DNA of 64,000 bases from Sphingomonas sp. M1-B02. GTDB lineage: Bacteria > Pseudomonadota > Alphaproteobacteria > Sphingomonadales > Sphingomonadaceae. Shown piece after piece: positions 47,101-56,457 of the stretch (position 1 is the stretch's first letter; every line of letters starts with the position of its first letter). The notes under the pieces are model-generated. The model was not told where the DNA came from. It saw only the letters and a program-made list of their open reading frames with translations, and searched no databases. The translations under genes and the position numbers were made by a program. The stretch lies in NCBI RefSeq assembly GCF_026167525.1, contig NZ_CP110679.1:3397501-3461500 (forward strand), read 5' to 3'.

Positions 47101-47918
47101 GGCGGGTGGTCGAGCCCCTTGGGGCTCGTCGTGAAGATCTCGCAGCCGGTTTCGGTAATGCCGATCGAATGTTCGAACTGGGCCGACAGCGAGCGGTCGC
47201 GGGTGACCGCCGTCCAGCCATCCTCGAGCAACTTCACGTCGGGGCGGCCGATGTTGATCATCGGCTCGACCGTGAAGAACATCCCCGGACGCAGCTCGGG
47301 CCCGGTGCCGGGGCGCCCGATATGGACGACTTCGGGTGCATCGTGGAACAGCTGTCCGACGCCATGCCCGCAGAAATCGCGGACAACGCCATAGCGATGC
47401 TTCTCGGCATGCTGCTGGATCGCGTGGCTGATGTCGCCCAGATGGTTGCCGGGCCTGGCCTGCTCGAGCCCGAGCATCAGGCATTCGTAGGTCACGTCGA
47501 CCAGCCGCCGCGCCTTGATCGGCACGTTGCCGACCAGATACATCCGGCTGGTATCGCCATGCCAGCCGCCGAGCAGCGGGGTCACGTCGATATTGGCGAT
47601 GTCGCCATCCTTGAGCGTGCGATCGGAGGGGATGCCGTGGCAGACGACGTGGTTGATCGAGATGCAGCAGCTATGCGTATAGCCGCGATAGCCGAGCGTC
47701 GCGGGGACGCCGCCTGCCGCCAGGCTCATCGTACGGACGATATCGTCGAGCTCGCCGGTGGTGACCCCGGGGACGACATGCGGCACCAAAGCGTCGAGGA
47801 TTTCGGCCGCGAGCCGACCCGCCTTGCGCATGCCTTCGAAGCCTTCGGGCCCGTGCAGCTTGATCGCGCCCGTGCGGGCCTGGGGCATGTCTTCGGAGAC
47901 GGTCACATATTCGGTCAT
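47094..47918 (-). CDS. map: Type I methionine aminopeptidase
   Basis: 274 residues. Metal ligands are visible in order: D in IANIDVTPLLGGWHGDTSRM (two), H in CGHGVGQLFHDAPEVVH, E in FTVEPMINIGRP and E in QFEHSIGITETGCEI. Removes the N-terminal methionine from new proteins. ATG 47918; there is an N-terminal stretch of about 30 residues before GPEGFEGMRKAGRLAAEILD. Divergent from the CinA-like gene, 53 bases between starts. Confidence 0.95.
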   Translation of the reverse strand: MTEYVTVSEDMPQARTGAIKLHGPEGFEGMRKAGRLAAEILDALVPHVVPGVTTGELDDIVRTMSLAAGGVPATLGYRGYTHSCCISINHVVCHGIPSDRTLKDGDIANIDVTPLLGGWHGDTSRMYLVGNVPIKARRLVDVTYECLMLGLEQARPGNHLGDISHAIQQHAEKHRYGVVRDFCGHGVGQLFHDAPEVVHIGRPGTGPELRPGMFFTVEPMINIGRPDVKLLEDGWTAVTRDRSLSAQFEHSIGITETGCEIFTTSPKGLDHPPY

Positions 47919-47971
47919 GGCGCGCGATATAGTCGTTTGCGTGCCGCTTTGCGAGATCGTACGGCAACGGC

Positions 47972-48727
47972 ATGAGCGAGCGCATCTGGACCGCGGCACT
48001 GGTGGTGATCGGCGACGAGATCTTGTCGGGCCGCACGCAGGACAAGAATGTCGCGCAGCTGGCATCGTGGCTCAACGTCCAGGGCATAAGGCTTGCCGAG
48101 GTGCGCGTGGTCGCCGATGTCGAAAGCGCGATCGTCGAGGCGGTCAACGCGCTGCGCGCGCGCAACGATTATCTCTTCACCACCGGCGGCATCGGGCCGA
48201 CTCATGACGACATCACCGTGGACGCGATCGCCGTCGCTCTGGGCGTGCCGGTGGTGGTGCACCCCGAGGCGCGCGCGGTGCTGACGCGTTATTATGAAAG
48301 CAAGGGCGGGATCACCGACACCCGGCTGCGGATGGCGCGGGTGCCCGAGGGCGCGGACCTGATCCCGAACCGCATGTCGGGCGCGCCGGGGATAAGGGTG
48401 GGGAATATCTTCATCCTGGCGGGGGTGCCGCATATCACTGCGGGAATGCTCGACGCGCTGACGGGCACGCTGGAAGGCGGGCGCCCGGTCCTGTCGCGCA
48501 CGATCGGCAGCTGGGTGGCGGAGAGCGAGATCGCCGACCTGCTCGGCGCGACCGAGCGGGCGCATGCGGGGGTCTCGATCGGCAGCTATCCCTTTTTCCG
48601 TGAAGGAAGGACGGGGGCGAACTTCGTGGTGCGGGCGACCGAGCAGGGGGTGGTGGATGCCTGCGTTGCGGCGCTTGGAGACGCGCTTGGCGCGGCTGGG
48701 CATGCGGTGGTCGAGGGCGGGATTTAG
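47972..48727 (+). CDS. CinA N-terminal (MoCF/molybdopterin-binding) domain protein
   Basis: 251 residues, the N-terminal half of CinA-type proteins without the C-terminal deamidase. Key block: FTTGGIGPTHDDITVDAIAV, with ALVVIGDEILSGRTQDKNVA at the start and NIFILAGVPHITAGMLDALT. This part of CinA acts as a pyrophosphatase on nucleotide conjugates; here the cofactor is not known. Often named a competence/damage-inducible protein A, but no link to competence is supported here. Confidence 0.88.
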   Translation: MSERIWTAALVVIGDEILSGRTQDKNVAQLASWLNVQGIRLAEVRVVADVESAIVEAVNALRARNDYLFTTGGIGPTHDDITVDAIAVALGVPVVVHPEARAVLTRYYESKGGITDTRLRMARVPEGADLIPNRMSGAPGIRVGNIFILAGVPHITAGMLDALTGTLEGGRPVLSRTIGSWVAESEIADLLGATERAHAGVSIGSYPFFREGRTGANFVVRATEQGVVDACVAALGDALGAAGHAVVEGGI

Positions 48728-48753
48728 GGCCGAGGATTTGCGGCTTAACTGCG

Positions 48754-48827
48754 TTTGGGTGGGAAGCTGCCTGACCGCTATCAGAGATAAGCAACTAGAT
48801 AGCGGACACGTAGATTGCGGACACGGC
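48754..48827. repeat. GGGTGG/GATAGCGG repeat group after the CinA-like gene
   Basis: TTTGGGTGGGAAGCTGCCTG followed by a perfect 8-base inverted pair, CCGCTATC (48775-48782) and GATAGCGG (48798-48805), with a 15-base loop, and GACACG-tagattgcg-GACACGG just after. Related motifs occur at 48921, 49466, 60994, 61896 and 62535. Composition differs from the flanking core genes. Confidence 0.65.
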
Positions 48828-48920
48828 GTCGTCTACATTCGATCAACTGGACGAAGGCCCGGTAAGGCGCGAGTAACCCTGGGGGCGAGCCGGTCCCGCG
48901 CTCCAGCGTTAATTCTGAAA

Positions 48921-48941
48921 ATTGGGTGGTTAGCTGCCATT
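48921..48941. repeat. GGGTGGTTAGC repeat copy, at the end of the Sel1 gene
   Basis: ATTGGGTGGTTAGCTGCCAT is identical to the copy at 61896-61916. On the minus strand the TTA inside it gives the TAA stop of the Sel1 gene. No inverted partner within 100 bases. Confidence 0.8.
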
Positions 48942-49493
48942 CAGGATCGCGGGTTTCAGCCCCATCAGCATCGCCTGTGCCTCTTCACGTTCGTACTCCG
49001 TAATGTAGTCGGAAGCATTCGCCGCGGCGAGGCACCGAAGGGCCGCCTGCACGTTCTTTCGGACACCTGAGCCACTCAGGTAGCATTTCGCCATCTCAAG
49101 CTGCGCGCTACCGTCGCCTGCCCGGGCAACTCGCTCGTACCACCGAAACATCGTCCGCTTTCTACCCATCTCGCGGTAAAGTATCGCAATGTTCGTAGCT
49201 GCCGCGTGACTGCCGCGCTTCCAAGCCTTCCGATAGAGCGCCATCGCCATAGCTTTGTCGCCAGTCACGCCTTCGCCGACATCGTACATATAGCCCAAAG
49301 CTTGGAGGCACATGGCATCCCCAAGGGCCGCCCCCCTCTCGTAGCATTGCAGCGCATGAGCGAAATTACCCGCTTCTGCTGCGTCGTATGCAATTCGGAG
49401 AAGCGCATCGGTGTCCGGCATGACCTGCGGTCGGCATTTTTTGAGCGCTGGGCCAATGTCCGTAAGTGGGTCGATAGCGATCGTGCCGTTCAT
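48930..49493 (-). CDS. Sel1-like repeat protein
   Basis: Up to 187 residues. Two or three Sel1/TPR-type repeats: AALGDAMCLQALGYMYDVGE, RGSHAAATNIAILYREMGRK and AGDGSAQLEMAKCYLSGSGV. Such proteins are protein-binding scaffolds. Start either ATG 49493, overlapping the stop of the FAD oxidoreductase gene (ATGA), or ATG 49421 (MPDTDALLRIAYDAAEAGNF), where similarity begins. No signal peptide. Base use is less GC-rich than its neighbours and both ends lie in repeat motifs, so it may have arrived by transfer. Confidence 0.78.
   Translation of the reverse strand: MNGTIAIDPLTDIGPALKKCRPQVMPDTDALLRIAYDAAEAGNFAHALQCYERGAALGDAMCLQALGYMYDVGEGVTGDKAMAMALYRKAWKRGSHAAATNIAILYREMGRKRTMFRWYERVARAGDGSAQLEMAKCYLSGSGVRKNVQAALRCLAAANASDYITEYEREEAQAMLMGLKPAILNGS
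49464..49482. repeat. GGGTCGATAGC repeat copy, at the start of the Sel1 gene
   Basis: AAGTGGGTCGATAGCGATC resembles the copy at 62535 (ATTGGGTCGATAGCGGACG). It falls inside the first codons of the Sel1 gene if ATG 49493 is used, which is a reason to prefer the internal start at 49421. Confidence 0.5.
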
Positions 49494-51100
49494 CTCCGAC
49501 CCAATAGCCGCCCCACCATCCCTCGATCGCGCAAAATCTCCCGCGCTGCATTATGCCCCGGCGCGCCGGTGACGCCGCCGCCCGGATGGGTCCCCGCGCC
49601 GCACATGTAGAGCCCGCGGATCGGCGCGCGGTAGTCGGCATGTCCGAGCACCGGGCGGGCCGCCCAGAGCTGGTCGAGCGACATGCGGCCGTGGAAGATG
49701 TCGCCGCCGATCAGCCCGAACTTGCGCTCGAGATCGAGCGGCGAGTGGATCTGGCGGGCGATGATCGACGCCTTGAAGTTGGGCGCGTGCGCGGTGACGG
49801 TATCGATGATCCGGTCGGCCGCGGCCTCGCGTTCGTCGTCCCAACTGCGGCCTTCCGGCAGGACCGGCGCGAATTGCTGGCAGAAGAGCGAGGCGACGTG
49901 CGCGCCGGGCGGGGCGAGGCTGTTGTCGACGGTGGAGGGGAGGGTGATCTCGACGATCGGATCGCGCGACCAGCCGTGGGCGCGGGCGTCGTCGTAGGCG
50001 CGGTCCATATAATCGAGGCCGGGGGCGATGATGATGCCGGCGCGGTGATGCTCTTCGTCCTTACCGGGCAGGACAGTGAAATCGGGAAGCTCGGAGAGCG
50101 CGAGGTTCATCCGGAAACTGCCGCTGCCCGCCTTGAAGCCGGCGATGCGGCGCTTGAAATTTGCGTCGAGGTCGGACGGGCGGACGAGTTGGTCGTAGAG
50201 CAGAAGCGGCCCGACATTGGCGGCGACGATCGGCGCGGCGATCTCCTCGCCCGACGCGAGGCGGACCCCGGTCGCCTTGCCGCCGTCCACGAGCACCTCG
50301 GCAACCGGGGCTTCGAGCGAGATTTCGACGCCCACCTCCGCGCACGCCTCGGCCATGGCTTGCGTGATCGCGCCCATGCCGCCGATCGCATGGCCCCAGC
50401 CGCCCTTCTTGCCGTTCACTTCGCCGAAGACGTGGTGGAGCAGGACATAGGCCGAGCCCGGCGTGCTGACGCCGGCATAATTGCCGACCACCGCGTCGAA
50501 GCCGAAAGCGGACTTGACCGCGTCGCTTTCGAACCAGCCGTCGAGGAAATCGCGCGCGGACTTCACGAACAGGTCGAGCAGGTCCTGCTGCGCGGGGAGG
50601 GCCATGCCGGCGAGGCGCCGGCCCTGCGTCGCGGCGGCGAGGAGCGCGCCGATGCCGCCGCCGGCATTGGGCGGGGTCTTGAGCGCGAGATCGCGCAGCA
50701 CCTGCGCCACGCGTTCGAGCGCCGCTTCATAGGCCGGAAAGGCTTCGGCGTCTTTCTTCGAAAAGCGTGCGAACTCGGCCTGCGTCCGCGCAGTGCCGCC
50801 GCCGAGCTTGAGATAGTCGCGCTCGAAGGGGAGGAAGTTCGAGATCGGCCGCTCGACGATGCGCAGCCCGCGATCGTGGAGCTTCATGTCGGCGATGATC
50901 TTGGGACGGAGCAGGCTTACCGTGTAGCTCGCGGTGGAGTTGCGGAAGCCGGGATGGAACAACTCGGTCACCGCGGCGCCCCCGACGATGTGCCGGCGCT
51001 CGAGGATGCGGACCTTCAGCCCGGCGCGGGCGAGGTAGAAGGCGCAGACCAGGCCGTTGTGGCCCCCGCCGATGATGAGGGCGTCGTAACGTTTTGTCAT
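49490..51100 (-). CDS. FAD-dependent oxidoreductase, phytoene desaturase/PYROXD2-like
   Basis: 536 residues. Dinucleotide-binding start YDALIIGGGHNGLVCAFYLA and ERRHIVGGAAVTELFHPGFR, with the C-terminal FAD block YMCGAGTHPGGGVTGAPGHN. It belongs to the carotenoid-desaturase-like superfamily; the close match to the PYROXD2 group rather than CrtI makes a carotenoid role unlikely, and no crt genes are near. ATG 51100. Its downstream end overlaps the Sel1 start by 4 bases. Confidence 0.88.
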   Translation of the reverse strand: MTKRYDALIIGGGHNGLVCAFYLARAGLKVRILERRHIVGGAAVTELFHPGFRNSTASYTVSLLRPKIIADMKLHDRGLRIVERPISNFLPFERDYLKLGGGTARTQAEFARFSKKDAEAFPAYEAALERVAQVLRDLALKTPPNAGGGIGALLAAATQGRRLAGMALPAQQDLLDLFVKSARDFLDGWFESDAVKSAFGFDAVVGNYAGVSTPGSAYVLLHHVFGEVNGKKGGWGHAIGGMGAITQAMAEACAEVGVEISLEAPVAEVLVDGGKATGVRLASGEEIAAPIVAANVGPLLLYDQLVRPSDLDANFKRRIAGFKAGSGSFRMNLALSELPDFTVLPGKDEEHHRAGIIIAPGLDYMDRAYDDARAHGWSRDPIVEITLPSTVDNSLAPPGAHVASLFCQQFAPVLPEGRSWDDEREAAADRIIDTVTAHAPNFKASIIARQIHSPLDLERKFGLIGGDIFHGRMSLDQLWAARPVLGHADYRAPIRGLYMCGAGTHPGGGVTGAPGHNAAREILRDRGMVGRLLGRR

Positions 51101-51151
51101 TGCGATCCACCTCCCACGCTGAAATTCGTCATCCCGGCGAATGGGGAGGGG

Positions 51152-52534
51152 CTACTTCGCCAGTTCGCGCACCACTCTTTTGTAGAAGGTAATCGCCGGC
51201 GCGATCTCGCTCACCGGGATGCGCTCGTTGAGCCCGTGGGCGAAGCTGTCCGACGACTTCATGAACAAGGGGCTCACGCCGTAGCTCGCCACGCCGCGCC
51301 CGCGGAACCACATACTGTCGGTGGCCCCCGAGGACATTACCGGCACCACGGGAACGCCTGGGAAGCGGGCATGCACCGCCGCCGCGATCACCTTCATCAG
51401 CGCGGGGCGCAGCGGCGAGGCGTCGCTGGGCACCGAGCCGCTGTCGACCTTGGCGATCGTCACGCCCGCATCGGCGACGATCTCGCCGAGCTTCGCCTGG
51501 ACTTCGCCGATCGGCGTGCCGGGGAAGATGCGGCAATTGACGTTCGCGGTGGCGCGCTGGGGGAGGGCGTTGGGGGCGTGGCCGGCATTGACCATCGTCG
51601 CGACGCAGGTCGTGCCGGTCTGGCCGACGCTTCCCGGATCGGCGCGCAGCACCGCGAGAGCCTCAAGATCGTCCGGATTGGCGGCGAAGCGGCGCATCGC
51701 GTCCGCCATTCGGGCGTCGGGGGTATTCGCGGCGGCCGCGGCCCAGCTCGCCCTGGTGATCTCGTTCACCTGGCCGGGAAATTCATGCGCGCTTATCCGA
51801 TCGAGTGCGCGGGCGAGCTGATAGATCGCATTGGCCTTGCGCGGCGCGCTGGAATGGCCGCCCGGATTGGTCACGCTCAGCTCGAAATCGGCATAGGTCT
51901 TTTCGGCGCCCTGCACCCCGAACATCACCGGCTTGCCGCTCTCGTCGAGATCGCCGCCGCCGCCGTCGATATTGAGCAGCAGTTCGGCATCGTGAAATTG
52001 CTCCGCCAGCGCCGCGGTGGTCTTCATCCCCGTCTCTTCGTCGCCCGAGAGCAGCAGCAGGATATCGCGGCCGGGCTTGAAGCCCTCACGCTTGAGCTGG
52101 ATCAGCGTCGCGACGAAGGCAGAGACGTCGAACTTGTTGTCGCTCGCGCCGCGGCCGAACAGATAGCCTTTCTCCACCACCGGCGTGAAGGGATTGCGCT
52201 CCCAGTCGGCGGGCTTGGCCTCGACCACGTCCATATGCCCCGAGACCAGGATCGGCTTGGCGGCCGGGGCCGAGCCGCGATAGCGCGCCACCAGATAGGC
52301 GGTGTCGCCCAGCTTCTCGACGCGGACGTCGCCATCGGCGAAACCGCCCGCGACGAGCGCGGCCTTGAGATAGGTGGCATAGTCGAACGTCTGGTTCGCC
52401 GGGCCGGAGACGGTGCGGAACGCGACGCCGCGCTTGAGAAGCTCGAGCGCCTGGGCCTCGGCGGCGGGATTGGTCTGCGCCTGCGCGCTGCCGGCGGCGA
52501 GCGCCACTGCGAGGAAAGCCGCGAGGTGGCGCAT
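51152..52534 (-). CDS. Exported M20 family peptidase (PM20D1-like)
   Basis: 460 residues. Signal peptide MRHLAAFLAVALAAGSAQAQ. Zinc and catalytic residues: PILVSGHMDVVEAKPADWER, LFGRGASDNKFDVSAFVATL, ILLLLSGDEETGMKTTAALA and, near the end, VPVMSSGATDSMWFRGRGVA. It would hydrolyse N-acyl amino acids or dipeptides in the periplasm. It is followed in the same direction by the FAD oxidoreductase gene 51 bases later. A tRNA gene lies 30 bases upstream. Confidence 0.9.
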   Translation of the reverse strand: MRHLAAFLAVALAAGSAQAQTNPAAEAQALELLKRGVAFRTVSGPANQTFDYATYLKAALVAGGFADGDVRVEKLGDTAYLVARYRGSAPAAKPILVSGHMDVVEAKPADWERNPFTPVVEKGYLFGRGASDNKFDVSAFVATLIQLKREGFKPGRDILLLLSGDEETGMKTTAALAEQFHDAELLLNIDGGGGDLDESGKPVMFGVQGAEKTYADFELSVTNPGGHSSAPRKANAIYQLARALDRISAHEFPGQVNEITRASWAAAAANTPDARMADAMRRFAANPDDLEALAVLRADPGSVGQTGTTCVATMVNAGHAPNALPQRATANVNCRIFPGTPIGEVQAKLGEIVADAGVTIAKVDSGSVPSDASPLRPALMKVIAAAVHARFPGVPVVPVMSSGATDSMWFRGRGVASYGVSPLFMKSSDSFAHGLNERIPVSEIAPAITFYKRVVRELAK

Positions 52535-52563
52535 CGTGCTGGCTCCGAACGTCAGGAGGGGAA

Positions 52564-52637
52564 TGGAGCGGGTGAAGGGAATCGAACCCTCGTCACTTGC
52601 TTGGGAAGCAAAAGCTCTACCATTGAGCTACACCCGC
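52564..52637 (-). tRNA. tRNA-Gly (anticodon CCC)
   Basis: On the minus strand the gene starts GCGGGTGTAGCTCAATGGTA, has the anticodon loop TTCCCAA (anticodon CCC, reads GGG codons), the T-arm AGGGTTCGATTCCCT and an acceptor stem GCGGGTG/CACCCGC. The discriminator is T and the CCA end is encoded. All stems pair, with one wobble pair in the anticodon stem. Confidence 0.95.
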
Positions 52638-52684
52638 GCGCCGGGAGCGATTGCCACAGCGGTGCGGGGCGGGTCAATCGGCTT

Positions 52685-53818
52685 TCACGCGACGAGCGCG
52701 TCGATCTCGGCGGGCGCCAGGCCCCATTCCGCCAGCGCTTCGCTCGTGTGTGCGCCATTTGCCGGGGGCGGGCCCTGGATCGCGCCGGGTGTGGCCGAGA
52801 AGCGCGGGGCGGGGGCGGGCTGCACCACCCCCTCGCACTCGACGAAGGTGCCGCGGGCGACATTGTGCGGGTGGCTGGGGGCCTCGGCCATCGACAGGAT
52901 GGGGGCCACGCAGGCGTCGCTGCCGTCGAAGATCGCGGTCCATTCGCCCTGGCTGCGGGTGGCGATGACGGTCGCGAGCTTTTCGCGCAGTTGGGGCCAG
53001 GCGCGCGGGTCCATCCGCGCGGCGAAGGCGGGGTCGTCCACCCCGAGCTTGTCGAGCAGGACCGCGTAGAATTGCGGCTCGATCGCCGCGACTGCGAGCC
53101 ATTTGCCGTCGGCGCAGCGATAGCTGTCATAGAAATGCGCGCCGCCATCGAGGAAGTTGCCGCGCCGCCCGCCGCCCCACATCCCCGCCGCCGAGAAGCC
53201 GTAGAACATCGCCATCAGCGACGCCGCCCCGTCCGACATCGCGCAATCGACCACCTGGCCCTCGCCGCTGGTACGGGCATGGAGCAAAGCCGCGAGCATG
53301 CCGAAGGCCAGATAGAGCGCGCCGCCGCCGAAATCGCCGACGAGGTTGAGCGGGGGGATGGGCTTGTCGGCGGTGCCGATCGCATCGAGCGCGCCGCTGA
53401 GCGCGATATAGTTCATGTCGTGGCCCGCCGCGGCGGCATAGGGCCCCGACTGGCCCCAGCCGGTCATCCGGCCGTAGACAAGGCGCGGATTGCGGGCGAG
53501 CGCGGCGTCCGGCCCGAGCCCGAGCCGTTCCATCACCCCGGGGCGGAAACCCTCGAACAGCGCGTCCGCCTTCTCGATCAGCTTGAAGCAGGCCTCGATC
53601 GCCTCCGGCCGTTTGAGATCGAGCGCGACCGAGCGGCGGCCGCGTTCGGTGACCGCGAAGCGCGTGCCGCCGAGCCCCGACGCGCCTCCGCCAGCGCCCG
53701 CACGGTCGATCCGCAGCACGTCGGCGCCCAGATCGGCGAGCAGCATGCCGCAGAAGGGCGCGGGGCCGATCCCGGCGAATTCGATGATCCTGATGCCCGC
53801 CAGGGGTCCGCTCGCCAT
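52685..53818 (-). CDS. CaiB/BaiF family CoA enzyme, alpha-methylacyl-CoA racemase-like
   Basis: 377 residues. Start [20 protein letters not shown] with [14 protein letters not shown], then [20 protein letters not shown], where the histidine and aspartate act in the racemases, and [20 protein letters not shown]. The closest match is alpha-methylacyl-CoA racemase, which inverts 2-methylacyl-CoA esters so branched acids can be oxidised. ATG 53818. Divergent from mmsA-mmsB of valine catabolism, which fits branched-chain acyl-CoA metabolism. Confidence 0.88.
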   Translation of the reverse strand: MASGPLAGIRIIEFAGIGPAPFCGMLLADLGADVLRIDRAGAGGGASGLGGTRFAVTERGRRSVALDLKRPEAIEACFKLIEKADALFEGFRPGVMERLGLGPDAALARNPRLVYGRMTGWGQSGPYAAAAGHDMNYIALSGALDAIGTADKPIPPLNLVGDFGGGALYLAFGMLAALLHARTSGEGQVVDCAMSDGAASLMAMFYGFSAAGMWGGGRRGNFLDGGAHFYDSYRCADGKWLAVAAIEPQFYAVLLDKLGVDDPAFAARMDPRAWPQLREKLATVIATRSQGEWTAIFDGSDACVAPILSMAEAPSHPHNVARGTFVECEGVVQPAPAPRFSATPGAIQGPPPANGAHTSEALAEWGLAPAEIDALVA

Positions 53819-53967
53819 GCAATCCGCTCCGCTTTTCTTTGCTTGTGCCCCGATATGCGGCTGGCGGGCAATGGGGGGTGGTGCCTTGCGGGGAGGGGAG
53901 GCGATATGGCATTGCGCAACAAAATTACAGGACGAGTCGGGCCCCGAGCCCGCCGCAGGAGAGTGCA

Positions 53968-55497
53968 ATGCGTACGATCGACCATCTGATTTCGGGCTTT
54001 GCGGGCGGCGGCGGGGGGCGGACCTCCGACATATTCGATCCGAATAGCGGGCAGATCCAGGCGCGCGTTACGCTGGGCGGGCAGGCCGAGCTCGACAAAG
54101 CGGTGGCCGCTGCGCAGGCGGCGCAGCCGGCTTGGGCCGCGACCAACCCGCAGCGCCGCGCGCGCGTCATGTTCAAGTTCAAGGAGCTGGTCGAGGCGAA
54201 CATGGATGCGCTCGCGCACCTGCTCTCGTCCGAACATGGCAAGGTGATCGCCGATTCGAAGGGCGACATCCAGCGCGGGCTCGAGGTCATCGAGTTCGCC
54301 TGCGGCATCCCGCACATCCTCAAGGGCGAATATACTCAGGGCGCGGGGCCGGGGATCGACGTCTATTCGATGCGCCAGCCGCTCGGCATCGGCGCGGGGA
54401 TCACGCCGTTCAACTTCCCGGCGATGATCCCCTTGTGGATGAGCGGAATCGCGATCGCCACCGGCAACGCCTTCCTGCTCAAGCCCAGCGAGCGCGATCC
54501 CAGCGTGCCGGTGCGGCTGGCCGAACTATTCCTGGAAGCCGGGCTTCCCGAGGGGATACTGCAGGTCGTCCACGGCGACAAGGAGATGGTGGATGCGATC
54601 CTCGATCATCCGGCGATAAGCGCGGTCAGCTTCGTCGGCTCGTCCGACATCGCCCATTATGTCTATCGGCGCGGCGTCGAGGCGGGGAAGCGCGTCCAGG
54701 CGATGGGCGGCGCCAAGAATCACGGCATCGTCATGCCCGACGCCGATCTCGACCAGGTCGTCGCGGATTTGTCCGGCGCGGCATTCGGCTCGGCGGGCGA
54801 GCGCTGCATGGCGCTGCCGGTGGTGGTGCCGGTCGGCGACAAGACCGCCGACGCGCTGCGCGAGAAATTGATCCCGGCGATCGCGGCGCTGCGGGTGGGT
54901 GTGTCGACCGATAACGACGCGCATTACGGGCCGGTGGTGAACGCCGCGCACAAGCAGCGCGTCGAGAATTGGATCCAGACCGGGGTCGACGAAGGTGCCG
55001 AACTGGTGGTGGACGGTCGCGGTTTCACGCTGCAGGGGCATGAACAGGGCTTCTTCATCGGCCCATCGCTGTTCGACCGCGTCACTCCGGAGATGCAGGC
55101 CTATAAGGAAGAGATTTTCGGTCCCGTCCTCCAGATCGTCCGCGCCCCCGATTTCGAGACCGCGCTGCGGCTTCCCAGCGAGCACCAATATGGCAACGGC
55201 GTCGCGATCTTCACCCGCAACGGCCATGCCGCGCGCGAGTTTGCCAGCCGGGTGAATGTCGGCATGGTCGGCATCAACGTGCCGATCCCGGTGCCGGTCG
55301 CCTATCACAGCTTCGGCGGCTGGAAGCGCTCTGCCTTTGGCGACATCAACCAGCACGGCATGGAAGGCGTGCGCTTCTGGACCAAGACCAAGACCGTCAC
55401 CCAGCGCTGGCCCGACGGCTCAGCGCTTCCCGCGATGGCCGAGGATGGCGGGCCGGCGCGCAACAATGACGCCTTCGTCATTCCGACGATGGGCTGA
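53968..55497 (+). CDS. mmsA: Methylmalonate-semialdehyde dehydrogenase (CoA-acylating)
   Basis: 509 residues. NAD-dependent, converts methylmalonate semialdehyde to propionyl-CoA in valine breakdown. Catalytic C280 in [16 protein letters not shown], with [15 protein letters not shown] and [20 protein letters not shown], and [19 protein letters not shown]. The family lacks the usual general base glutamate, as here ([16 protein letters not shown]). ATG 53968, with AGGAG upstream. mmsB follows 3 bases later. Confidence 0.95.
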   Translation: MRTIDHLISGFAGGGGGRTSDIFDPNSGQIQARVTLGGQAELDKAVAAAQAAQPAWAATNPQRRARVMFKFKELVEANMDALAHLLSSEHGKVIADSKGDIQRGLEVIEFACGIPHILKGEYTQGAGPGIDVYSMRQPLGIGAGITPFNFPAMIPLWMSGIAIATGNAFLLKPSERDPSVPVRLAELFLEAGLPEGILQVVHGDKEMVDAILDHPAISAVSFVGSSDIAHYVYRRGVEAGKRVQAMGGAKNHGIVMPDADLDQVVADLSGAAFGSAGERCMALPVVVPVGDKTADALREKLIPAIAALRVGVSTDNDAHYGPVVNAAHKQRVENWIQTGVDEGAELVVDGRGFTLQGHEQGFFIGPSLFDRVTPEMQAYKEEIFGPVLQIVRAPDFETALRLPSEHQYGNGVAIFTRNGHAAREFASRVNVGMVGINVPIPVPVAYHSFGGWKRSAFGDINQHGMEGVRFWTKTKTVTQRWPDGSALPAMAEDGGPARNNDAFVIPTMG

Positions 55498-55500
55498 GCG

Positions 55501-56397
55501 ATGGCAAGCGTAGCATTTATCGGCCTGGGCAATATGGGCGGCGGCATGGCCGCGAACCTCGCCAAAGCGGGCAACGACGTCCGCGCCTTCGATCTGTCGG
55601 CGGAGGCGCTCGATCGGGCGAAGAAGGCCGGCTGCCTTCCCGCCGAGAGCGCGATCGCGGCGATCACCGGCGCCGAGGCGGTGATCACGATGCTGCCCGC
55701 TGGCAAGCATGTCGAATCGGTCTATCAGGACAGCCTGTTCGATCATGCCGCGCCGGGCGCGATCCTGATCGACTGTTCGACGATCGACGTGGCCACCGCG
55801 CGGCGGGTGGCCGAGGCGGCGGCGGCGCGCGGGCTGGTGGCGGTCGACGCGCCGGTTTCCGGCGGGATCGCCGCGGCCAATGCCGGCACGCTGACCTTCA
55901 TGGTCGGCGGCAGCAAGGCGGGGTTCGAGCGCGCCGAGCCATTTCTGACCGACATGGGCAAGACCGTGATCCATGCGGGACCGGCGGGCGCGGGGCAGGC
56001 GGCGAAGGTCTGCAACAACATGCTGCTCGGCGCGACGATGATCGCGACCTGCGAGGCGTTTGCGCTCGCCGAGAAGCTCGGGCTCGATCTCCAGAATTTC
56101 TATGACATCGCATCGGTAAGCTCGGGGCAGAGCTGGTCGATGACCAGCTATTGCCCGGTGCCCGGCGTCGGACCCGAGACGCCGGCGGACCGCGACTATC
56201 AGGGCGGGTTCGCCGCGCCGCTGATGCTCAAGGATCTCAAGCTGGCGATGGAGGCTGCGGCCGATGTCCACGCCCAGACGCCGATGGGCGCGCGGGCATC
56301 AGAGCTGTACCAGCGCTTCGTCGACGGCGAGGGCGCGGGGCTCGATTTCTCGGGGATCATCCGGATGCTGCGCGAGGAAGGCGAACAGACGGGCTGA
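55501..56397 (+). CDS. mmsB: 3-hydroxyisobutyrate dehydrogenase
   Basis: 298 residues. NAD-binding start ASVAFIGLGNMGGGMAANLA, substrate block VDAPVSGGIAAANAGTLTFM and the catalytic lysine in GAGQAAKVCNNMLLGATMIA. It oxidises 3-hydroxyisobutyrate to methylmalonate semialdehyde, which MmsA then uses. Starts 3 bases after mmsA, so the order is mmsA-mmsB. Confidence 0.94.
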   Translation: MASVAFIGLGNMGGGMAANLAKAGNDVRAFDLSAEALDRAKKAGCLPAESAIAAITGAEAVITMLPAGKHVESVYQDSLFDHAAPGAILIDCSTIDVATARRVAEAAAARGLVAVDAPVSGGIAAANAGTLTFMVGGSKAGFERAEPFLTDMGKTVIHAGPAGAGQAAKVCNNMLLGATMIATCEAFALAEKLGLDLQNFYDIASVSSGQSWSMTSYCPVPGVGPETPADRDYQGGFAAPLMLKDLKLAMEAAADVHAQTPMGARASELYQRFVDGEGAGLDFSGIIRMLREEGEQTG

Positions 56398-56457
56398 TCG
56401 CGGGCAAATCGTTACGCTTGCAAAGCGACCAAATCGCGGCTCGCGCGTTCCGGCGGC

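Noticed and set aside
48754..48941. Integron attC-like recombination sites for the GGGTGG repeat
   Set aside because: The TTAGC core resembles attC core halves, but the matching inner boxes and long stem are missing and no integrase gene is in the window.
51126..51150. Another copy of family D repeat before the M20 peptidase end
   Set aside because: Only about 14 bases (GTCATCCCGGCGAA) match; too short and without its partner arm.
49553..53989. A 1478-codon open frame on the plus strand across three minus-strand genes and a tRNA
   Set aside because: It runs antisense to the FAD oxidoreductase, the M20 peptidase and the AMACR-like gene, and crosses the tRNA. The product is low-complexity (G, R, A, D, E) with no domain; it is a frame opened by high GC in codon position three of the real genes.
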